From assembly GCA_016223045.1 (NCBI GenBank), contig JACRPT010000104.1, positions 1 to 42,841 on the forward strand: a DNA stretch of 42,841 nt. The letters are read 5' to 3'. The translations under genes were made by a program, and so were the position numbers. Below, one piece after another: positions 8,402 to 15,008 of this stretch. The notes under the pieces are model-generated. The model made no database searches. It saw nothing but the letters and a program-made list of their open reading frames with translations, and was not told the origin of the DNA. Positions within the stretch are counted from its first letter, which is position 1; each line of letters starts with the position of its first letter. Origin of the DNA: Candidatus Eiseniibacteriota bacterium (lineage in GTDB: Bacteria > Eisenbacteria > RBG-16-71-46).

Positions 8402-8797
8402 TCATCGGACGTCGATCACGGAGTTCTTGCCGCCGTAGCCGTCGTCGGTCCACTGCGGGTTGTTGGGGTCTTCCTTCCAGTTCACGCGGTCGATGACGAA
8501 CTTGTACTGGTAGCGACCGGAAGGGAGCTTCTCGGTCCGGGTCCAGATGCCGTCGCCGTCCGGGTCCTCCATCGCGCCGACCAGGAAGCTCCCGGTCTGC
8601 GCCTGGCCGCGCAGCCAGTCGTTCGCAGGCCAGTTGCCGGCGAGCTGGACGATCTTGGCCGACGGCGAGTTGAAGCGGAAGGTCACGCCGGCCGGGCCCT
8701 GGGCCGGCGGCGGCAGCCGCCGCTTGATGAAGGTGAGAGTGCTGCAGCCGCCGGCGGCGAGCGCGGCGGCGAGCAGCAGCATGGAGATCCGCCTCAT
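8402..8797 (-). CDS. Small lipoprotein with one glycogen-binding domain
   Basis: A 131-residue protein has a lipobox at LAAGGC (Cys18), a short basic Pro-rich linker, and one AMPK/CBM48-type module at ~38-131. The module has VQLAGNWPANDWL, DGIWTRTEKLPSGRYQYKFVIDRVNWKEDP and DDGYGGKNSVIDV. It consists of essentially the module plus an anchor. ATG 8797 is preceded by AGGAG 7 bases upstream. The gene starts 9 bases after the stop of the barrel-GBD gene, so it is surely co-transcribed with it. It probably tethers or captures glucan at the outer membrane, possibly as an accessory to the barrel. Confidence 0.9.
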   Translation of the reverse strand: MRRISMLLLAAALAAGGCSTLTFIKRRLPPPAQGPAGVTFRFNSPSAKIVQLAGNWPANDWLRGQAQTGSFLVGAMEDPDGDGIWTRTEKLPSGRYQYKFVIDRVNWKEDPNNPQWTDDGYGGKNSVIDVR

Positions 8798-8806
8798 GGA
8801 TTTCTC

Positions 8807-10972
8807 CTAGAAATGCACGATCGCCTTGAGCTGGAAGCGCCGCTCGTTCTCCAGCGCCTTCTCCGCGGCCGCGATCTTCGGCCCGAGCCCGTAGTAGTTG
8901 GTGCGCGCCGTGGCGGCGTTGGCGCCGCGGTCGAACAGGAACAGGTCGCGGCCGATGGGAGCGTACTGGTTGACCGGCGGGTCGATCACCCACGGGTCCA
9001 CGCCGAAGCCGAGCTCGACCGTGATGCCGGGGGCGAACGTGTAGTTCAGGTCGGCGTAGTGGCTCAGGTATCCGCCGTGGAGCCCGAGGAACGGATCGTC
9101 GTACTTGACCCAGCGGCTGTCGCTGCCGAAGCGCAGCGCCGGCCTCACGTCGCAGCCGAGCTGGAAGATGGACTCCGCGTACTTGGGACGCAGGTCGAGC
9201 GCCACCGCGTCGAACGTGCCCTTCCAGCGCACCACGCCGTTGCGGCGCGCCAGCACCGGTACCTCGACCATGGGGCGCACCTGCACGACGTCGGCGCCGC
9301 CCAGCATCACCATCCGGTCCACGCTCACCACGTGCTCGTTGTGCTCGAGCCAGAAGCTCCCGTTCGGGAACCACATCTGGTAGTCCCACGGGGTGCGCGG
9401 GTCGTAGTCGAAGCTCGTGAACTCGACGCCCAGCGAGGTCCGCACCTCGCGGGCCAGGTAGTGGCGCCAGTTCCGGTCCCAGGTGAGCCGGCTCATCGTC
9501 ATGGCGTTCGACAGGCCGTCCTGGATGATCCGGTAGTCGTGGGTCTGCCGCTCCACCTCGGCGCGCACCACGATGTCCCCATGTGATTCGGTCCACGAGC
9601 CGCCCGCCAGCCAGCGGTCGCTGCGGTCCATGTCGAAGCTGCGGCCGATGATGCTGAGGTTCAGGCCGAGCGAGGTCTCGTCGTAGGAGGTGATGCCGGT
9701 CGAGTCCGCGCCGGTCACGGTGAAGTCCGACTGGAAGGAGTTGGTGTTGGGCACGAAGGTGAAGCGGCGCGCTCCGCGCAGGAACTCCGCGTAGCCGCGC
9801 AGGCCCCGCGGGCCGTCCCACGACAGCTCGCCGCCGACCGCGTACCACTGCTGCTCGAACAGCCCGAAGAAGCGCTGGAAGTTGAGCGGCCCGGTGACCT
9901 GGTTGAACAGGCCCGCGCCCAGGTCGAAACCGCGGTCCGAGCGCCCGAGCAGCCCGGCCCTGAGGCCGTGCCCGAGGGCGCGGCGCGTGCGGAAGGCGAA
10001 CATGTCCTCGTTGGCGTCCGAGACGTTGATCCGGAAGACGCCCGGGACCTGGCCGGGCGCCAGGACGAACGAGGTGTCCGACCGGATCGTCCGCAGGCTG
10101 TCGCGCGTCGCCTGCGACAGGTCGAGGAACTCCTGCACCGTGAAGTCGGGGTACACGGTGCCGCCGGGGTCGAAGTTGTCCGCGTACTGCGCCTCGGTGT
10201 CGAAGCCCCACTGCTGGGTGCTCAGCTTGAAGCCCTGGCGGTGGTAGCCGTAGGCGTGCCGGTAGATGCCGACGTTCCCCACCAGGCGGAGCGGGTCGTC
10301 CCAGGTGCCGACGCCCTCGTTGTCGTAGCCCAGGATCTGGAGCCCGGGCTTCGAGAACAGCAGCGAGCCACGGTCGAAGTTCAGCGCCGTGCGGTAGTCC
10401 TGCGCGTTCTGCTTCTCGCTGTTGATGTCCATCAGGAAGTGCGCCTTCAGGACGTCGGACATGCGGACGTCGAAGTCCAGGTTGATGTCCATGTCCGGGC
10501 GTCGCAGCTCGAAGCGGCGGTCCTCGGCGCTGCGGATGTCCTGGTAGAGCCCGATGATCCTCCCGCCCATGAAGATCTTCGGGCTGTAGGCGGTGTTCGA
10601 GCTGGCACGCGCGGTGACCAGGCCGCCTTCCGCCCCCACCGTTACCACGCTGTTGCCGAAGTCGCCCGCGGTCGCGCCGTTCTCCGGGTCAGCGACCCAC
10701 TGGCCGTCCACCACGAACTTGTACTGGTGCGTGCCGGCCGGGAGGGGCACGACCACGCTCCACACGCCGCCCGCGCCCTTCGCCATGGGCGTGGCGGACG
10801 TGGACCAGCCGTTGAACTCACCGGCCCACGCCACCTGGCCCGCGTTGGGGTCGGTGTAGGTGAAGCGGATGCCGCCGTCGGCCTTTTCCGGGGCGGCCGC
10901 GAGCCGCGCCGCGGCCGGCGGCATCGCGACGGCCGCGAGCGCCAGGATGGCGGTGAGGAGTGCGCGCTTCAT
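8807..10972 (-). CDS. Outer-membrane beta-barrel with N-terminal glycogen-binding domain
   Basis: A 721-residue protein has a signal peptide (residues ~1-27) and a glycogen-binding module at ~33-112 (VAWAGEFNGWSTSATPMAKGAGGVWSVVVPLPAGTHQYKFVVDG). About 590 residues of alternating amphipathic strands follow, rich in Asp, Tyr, Trp and Arg turns. The protein ends ...RRFQLKAIVHF, and the terminal Phe is the classical signal for barrel assembly. No TonB box or plug domain is seen, so it is not SusC-like. I infer a porin-like conduit or scaffold that holds glucan on the periplasmic side, where an N-terminal module would lie. GGAG is 7 bases before ATG 10972. It sits 31 bases downstream of another barrel gene. 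I know of no characterised protein with this architecture. Confidence 0.85.
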   Translation of the reverse strand: MKRALLTAILALAAVAMPPAAARLAAAPEKADGGIRFTYTDPNAGQVAWAGEFNGWSTSATPMAKGAGGVWSVVVPLPAGTHQYKFVVDGQWVADPENGATAGDFGNSVVTVGAEGGLVTARASSNTAYSPKIFMGGRIIGLYQDIRSAEDRRFELRRPDMDINLDFDVRMSDVLKAHFLMDINSEKQNAQDYRTALNFDRGSLLFSKPGLQILGYDNEGVGTWDDPLRLVGNVGIYRHAYGYHRQGFKLSTQQWGFDTEAQYADNFDPGGTVYPDFTVQEFLDLSQATRDSLRTIRSDTSFVLAPGQVPGVFRINVSDANEDMFAFRTRRALGHGLRAGLLGRSDRGFDLGAGLFNQVTGPLNFQRFFGLFEQQWYAVGGELSWDGPRGLRGYAEFLRGARRFTFVPNTNSFQSDFTVTGADSTGITSYDETSLGLNLSIIGRSFDMDRSDRWLAGGSWTESHGDIVVRAEVERQTHDYRIIQDGLSNAMTMSRLTWDRNWRHYLAREVRTSLGVEFTSFDYDPRTPWDYQMWFPNGSFWLEHNEHVVSVDRMVMLGGADVVQVRPMVEVPVLARRNGVVRWKGTFDAVALDLRPKYAESIFQLGCDVRPALRFGSDSRWVKYDDPFLGLHGGYLSHYADLNYTFAPGITVELGFGVDPWVIDPPVNQYAPIGRDLFLFDRGANAATARTNYYGLGPKIAAAEKALENERRFQLKAIVHF

Positions 10973-11003
10973 GGTCGTGCTCCGCGAGCCTGCGGTCCCA
11001 TGG

Positions 11004-12527
11004 TCAGAAACTCCCCTTGAGGATGAACTTCACGATGTCGGCCTGGTCCCCGCTGCCCTGCAGGTTGCCTTCGTCCACGGGGACCGTGCCGCCGCCGATG
11101 TAGTCGGGCCCGTACTGGAGGTACATCTCCACGTTGCCGGTGGGCCGGTACTGGAGCTGGCTGAAGATGCCCTTCCGGAGGATGCTCGCGTCGTTGCCGA
11201 ACGCGAAGCGGTTGTACACCTTGAAGGTGGCCGACAGGTTGACCGAGTTCTCCACCGCGTAAAGCTGCTTGCGCTCGGGCCGTCCCACGTCCTTCACCTT
11301 GCCCTGCACCCTGAGCCAGGCGAGCCGGCTCTCGACCTGCATCTCGCCGAACCAGTCGTTGTGCGCCTCCCGCGTGCGCACGCCGGCGACCTCGCGGTAG
11401 GAGGTGCGCTGGCGGTAGTAGGTCTTGCCGGTGAAGCCGTTCACGAACTCGACGTAGAGCTCGTTGTAGTTCTCGCTGTCCTCCTGGCGCGCGGTGGCGC
11501 GGCTGGCGTAGTGGAGCAGCTTGTTCGTGAAGGTGATCGCGCGCTCGGGGAGCAGGTAGTAAGTGTGGAGGTTGAAGCCGGTCTCGTCGCGGCCCGGACC
11601 GCCCTGGCCGTTCTGCCAGCGCGGCCCGCGCGACCACCAGGTCGGGATGCAGTTGAGGGAGCCGACCACCGGGAGCGGCACGCGGATGGTGCGGATCTCG
11701 GCCTGGGTCACCGCACGGTCGGGGAGCGTGATCCCCACCGGCTGCTTGAAGACGGTGAGCTCGCGGCCGAGCTGGTCCGGGTAGCGCACGGAGGGGTCGG
11801 AGCCACGGCTCTGGCCGACCTCGAACAGGAAGTCGGTGCCGCGCCACTGGTAGCGGCTCGCCAGCCCGAAGACCTCGACGTGGTCGCGCTGGTGGTCGGA
11901 GCCCACCGGCTGGTTGTTCTCGCGCCGGTTCCAGGTGAAGCCGACCCGGAGGCGCTTGTCCTTGAAGAAGTCGCGCCGCACCCGCCCGATGTAGACGTCG
12001 TCGGTGCGCAGGGGGTTGCTGCTGTTGTTGTACTGGTCGCTGTAGTCCCCCACCAGCCACCAGGTGTTGAGCCCCCAGAAGCCCCAGGTGTCGAGCCGCG
12101 CCCCCTGCGCCGAGCCGTTCCCGTAGACGAAGGGGATCAGGTACTGGTCCCACGTGGGGAAGCGGTCCTGGCGCGAGAACACGTAGCTGTCCACCCCGCG
12201 CAAGCCCATCTCCCTGCGGAAGCGCATGTGGGCTTCGCGGTACTGGAACTGCGGGCGCGGCGTGCTGTTGCTGCCCTCGTTCCAGTCGGCCTCGAACTTG
12301 ACGAACGCCTCGGTCCCGGGCCGCGGCTGGGAGAACAGCCGGATCTCGGCCGGCGTCCAGTTCTCGCCGCTGTTGCTGACCCAGTCCCAGGGGAACACGC
12401 GCTGGTTCTTGCGCAGGTCCATCATGAGCTGGTACTGGCCCTCGACCCTGGTGAGGGCGCGCGCCGCGGGCGGCGCGGCGAGGAGCAGCGCCAGGGCCAG
12501 TGCGCCGAGGCGCGGGAGGGCTCTCAT
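11004..12527 (-). CDS. Outer-membrane beta-barrel protein
   Basis: A 507-residue protein has a signal peptide (LGALALALLLAAPPAARA, cleavage near residue 24). The rest is strand-rich and aromatic (RLFSQPRPGTEAFVKFEADWNE, YLQYGPDYIGGG) and ends ...DIVKFILKGSF, with the terminal Phe typical of barrel proteins. No enzymatic or plug motif is visible. ATG 12527 overlaps the TGA of the upstream PorV-like gene (ATGA). The protein is similar in style to the GBD-barrel encoded next, but it lacks the binding module. Possible roles are an oligosaccharide porin or a structural partner of the GBD-barrel. The specific family is not recognised. Confidence 0.8.
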   Translation of the reverse strand: MRALPRLGALALALLLAAPPAARALTRVEGQYQLMMDLRKNQRVFPWDWVSNSGENWTPAEIRLFSQPRPGTEAFVKFEADWNEGSNSTPRPQFQYREAHMRFRREMGLRGVDSYVFSRQDRFPTWDQYLIPFVYGNGSAQGARLDTWGFWGLNTWWLVGDYSDQYNNSSNPLRTDDVYIGRVRRDFFKDKRLRVGFTWNRRENNQPVGSDHQRDHVEVFGLASRYQWRGTDFLFEVGQSRGSDPSVRYPDQLGRELTVFKQPVGITLPDRAVTQAEIRTIRVPLPVVGSLNCIPTWWSRGPRWQNGQGGPGRDETGFNLHTYYLLPERAITFTNKLLHYASRATARQEDSENYNELYVEFVNGFTGKTYYRQRTSYREVAGVRTREAHNDWFGEMQVESRLAWLRVQGKVKDVGRPERKQLYAVENSVNLSATFKVYNRFAFGNDASILRKGIFSQLQYRPTGNVEMYLQYGPDYIGGGTVPVDEGNLQGSGDQADIVKFILKGSF

Positions 12528-13477
12528 CGGCTCCCGGGCCCTCCGAGCGGCACCAGCACGCTCACGCGGTAGGACGCGCCCAGGTCGTGGTTGGTGGCGG
12601 CAGCGGCATCCACCACGTAACCCTTGTGGAAGATCCCGAAGCCCCCGGTGTACTGGAAGTCCTGGGGCGAGCCGGTCGACTCCACGATGGGCGTGAGGTT
12701 GGTGAGCCCCGAGCGGATCGCGAACACGTCGTAGAACAGGATCTCCATGCCCACGTTCACCGACGGCCTGGTGCCCCTGATCTGCGACCAGCCCGCGGTG
12801 ATGGTGGACTCGCGGTTCCAGCGGAACGCCGCGGCCAGCTCGTGGCGCAGCGGCAGGAGCCCGCCGCCGCTGCCCTCGACGAACTGGTAGCGGGGCTCGA
12901 GCAGGTCGCGGCCCACCCACGCCAGGTCCACCTTCCACGGCGTGGTCCACAGCAGGCCCGCGTCGAGCGATCCCTTGGACTGGGCGCCGTAGTCCACGCG
13001 GCCCGCGGGCTGCCAGTCGCCGCCGTAGTCGAGCACGTCGAAGGGCTGGAAGCTCACCCGTCCGAACTTGAAGGTGGCGCCGGCCGCGAGCGCGTGGCCC
13101 TCGCCGAACGTGCGCAGCGAGCGTCCGGCCGAGAGCGTGAGCAGGTCTTCGGCGTAGGCGCCGGAGATGCCGAGCCGGTGCCAGCCCAGCGCCCAGCCGG
13201 TGTCGAAGCGGCGCGCGCCCACGAACAGCGCGCCTTCGTTCAGGTCCGGCACGCCGAAGGGCCGCGCGACATCGGCCAGCACCTGCGCGCGGGTGAGGTC
13301 GGCGAGGCCGGCCGGGTTCCAGTAGGCGGCCGAGACGTCGTGGATGCAGGCCAGCGCCGAGAAGCCGAGCGAGAGCCCGCGCGCCCCGCTGGCGGTCTCC
13401 TCGAACCAGGCGCGCGCGGGCGCGACGCTCGCGAGCATCAGCGCGAGCGCGGCGAAGGCACGGAGCGCGGCCCTCAT
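12524..13477 (-). CDS. PorV/UPF0164-like outer-membrane barrel
   Basis: A 317-residue protein has a signal peptide (AFAALALMLASVAPARA). The N-terminal signature SGARGLSLGFSALACIHDVSAAYWNPAGLADL is typical of the FadL-fold PorV/PorQ/UPF0164 group. Repeated strand pairs follow (HALAAGATFKFGRVSFQPFD, RHELAAAFRWNRESTITAGW). In Bacteroidetes, PorV shuttles cargo of the type IX secretion system. Here the neighbours include proteins with FlgD-type tails, so an export or surface-attachment role is plausible but unproven. Start 13477 is coupled to the upstream gene by ATGA, and its own stop is coupled the same way to the next barrel gene. Confidence 0.75.
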   Translation of the reverse strand: MRAALRAFAALALMLASVAPARAWFEETASGARGLSLGFSALACIHDVSAAYWNPAGLADLTRAQVLADVARPFGVPDLNEGALFVGARRFDTGWALGWHRLGISGAYAEDLLTLSAGRSLRTFGEGHALAAGATFKFGRVSFQPFDVLDYGGDWQPAGRVDYGAQSKGSLDAGLLWTTPWKVDLAWVGRDLLEPRYQFVEGSGGGLLPLRHELAAAFRWNRESTITAGWSQIRGTRPSVNVGMEILFYDVFAIRSGLTNLTPIVESTGSPQDFQYTGGFGIFHKGYVVDAAAATNHDLGASYRVSVLVPLGGPGSR

Positions 13478-14745
13478 CGCACCACCACCACGGGGCGCGT
13501 GATGCGGCTGAGGTTCGGCTCGATCACCACGCGCAGCACGTAGACGCCGGGCGGGACCGGGTGGCCGCTCTCGTCGCGGCCGTCCCACACGTCCCACAGC
13601 GGGTCGAGCGGGGTCAGGCCGTAGCGCCGGTCCGCGATGTAGAGGTTGCGGACCCAGCGCCCGCGCAGGTCGAACACGTTGGCCGTGAGGTCCACGGTGC
13701 GCAGGGCGTCGAGCGGACGGTCGGGATCGAGCGGCGGGTCGAGCCGGAAGCGGAAGCCCACCTTCTCGCCGCGGTCGGGAGCGAACGCCGGCCGGCTGAG
13801 CGCGAGGTCGGCGAGCGCGAAGCGCACGCCCACGATCGGGGGCGGGTACTTGAAGCTCACGCGCGTCTTCGGCTCGATGCCCCAGTCGGCGATGCCGTCC
13901 GACGTGGAGTCCGGGCTCCCGGGCAGCTCCCGCCGCAGGTCCAATTCGATCTCGGCGTAGTTGTCCAGGTAGACGAAGGCGTTGCCGTCGGTGGTGTGGC
14001 CGCGCGTGTTGTCCGGGGCCGAGTCGGGTCCGCCGGTGTTGTCGCCGCCGGCGGTGATGACCCCGGCGATCTTGAGCCTGCGGCCCGGCGGGAACCACCG
14101 CAGGGTGTCGCGCACGCCGCCGATGGTGACCACGGTGTCGCGCGTGTCGGCGTCGTTCGCGAACACCGTGCTCCACGGGATCGCCGCCTCCATCGCCCGG
14201 CCGTCCTGGTCCTGGAAGAAGCTCGCGGCCGCGAGGAACAGGCCGCCGCCCACCAGCTGGTCGCTCACCTGCGTGCCGCTCTGGTGGATGATGAGGTGCG
14301 GGGTGGAATTCCCGTCCCAGGTGGCGGGGAAGAGGTCCGGCATGAACTCGCGCCCGACCGCCACGTCGGAAATGTCGAACGTGAAATTGCGCGACCAGGA
14401 GTTCAGGCCGCTCATCGTGTACATGCCGCGCCCGGGGATGGCGTCTATGAAGAGCACCATGTTGTTGCCCCAGGTCTTGCCCTCGCCTGCGATGTAGAGG
14501 TTGTGGGCGTCCCAGGTCACGCGAATCTGGTTGATGTCGTTGTTCGGGCCCCACTTCGAATCGTCGGTGGCCTCCTCCGGCAGGTTCAGGCCCGCGTTGA
14601 GGCCGAACAGCCGCTCGCCGGCCGTCCATTCACTGGCGAAGCCGTCCACGTGGATGCGCGCGCTCAGGTCGCGGGCGGTCTCGGCGGGCGACGGAGAGGC
14701 CATGAGAAGGAGGGCCAGAAAGGACGGGGCGGTGCGGCGGATCAC
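13474..14745 (-). CDS. Exported protein with CBM9/DOMON-like domain and FlgD-type C-terminus
   Basis: A 423-residue protein starts at GTG 14745, which has GGAG 5 bases upstream. The N-terminus (IRRTAPSFLALLLMASPSPAETA) is a signal peptide. Residues ~30-260 look like the CBM9/DOMON-like sandwich found in many exported FCB proteins (IHVDGFASEWTAGERLF, IRVTWDAHNLYIAGEGKTWGNNMVLFIDA, EAAIPWSTVF). The C-terminus (VFDLRGRWVRNLY...VWDGRDESGHPVPPGVYVLRVVI) is a FlgD Ig-like tail. The module type is common for carbohydrate recognition, but the ligand is unknown. It is the first gene of the ATGA-coupled trio and sits right behind a good promoter match, so it probably heads the whole glucan operon. Confidence 0.8.
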   Translation of the reverse strand: MIRRTAPSFLALLLMASPSPAETARDLSARIHVDGFASEWTAGERLFGLNAGLNLPEEATDDSKWGPNNDINQIRVTWDAHNLYIAGEGKTWGNNMVLFIDAIPGRGMYTMSGLNSWSRNFTFDISDVAVGREFMPDLFPATWDGNSTPHLIIHQSGTQVSDQLVGGGLFLAAASFFQDQDGRAMEAAIPWSTVFANDADTRDTVVTIGGVRDTLRWFPPGRRLKIAGVITAGGDNTGGPDSAPDNTRGHTTDGNAFVYLDNYAEIELDLRRELPGSPDSTSDGIADWGIEPKTRVSFKYPPPIVGVRFALADLALSRPAFAPDRGEKVGFRFRLDPPLDPDRPLDALRTVDLTANVFDLRGRWVRNLYIADRRYGLTPLDPLWDVWDGRDESGHPVPPGVYVLRVVIEPNLSRITRPVVVVR

Positions 14746-14790
14746 GCGATCTCCGGGGCAGAGAGTCGTGGCGAAGCCCAAGGGAGCCGC

Positions 14791-14819
14791 ATCATGCCGT
14801 TGCGCAGCGGGCGGGTCAA
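14791..14819 (-). promoter_or_regulatory. Candidate sigma70 promoter for the glucan operon
   Basis: On the minus strand, TTGACC (14819-14814) and CATGAT (14796-14791) are 17 bases apart. The GTG start is 46 bases further downstream at 14745. It faces away from a second candidate promoter at 14858-14887. Confidence 0.45.
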
Positions 14820-14857
14820 GCGCCGGCAGCCCCCTGCATCTGGTCCCGAGGGACCGT

Positions 14858-14887
14858 TTGCCCCGCTGGAGTCGCGGGGCCTACAAT
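14858..14887 (+). promoter_or_regulatory. Candidate promoter for the exported protein gene at 15009
   Basis: TTGCCC at 14858-14863 and TACAAT at 14882-14887 have an 18-base spacer, about 120 bases before ATG 15009. The strong TACAAT stands out in a GC-rich region. The two promoters are back to back, so one regulator bound between them could control both sides. Confidence 0.4.
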
Positions 14888-15008
14888 GTTGACGCCTGAC
14901 CCCCAGAACCCGGCGCTTGCGCCGGCCGGTTCCTGCTGCCATCCGGGCTTGGCCGCCGGGCCGGGCATCGTGCGTGGCATCCGGTCGGCCCGGCTGGAGA
15001 ATCCCCAC

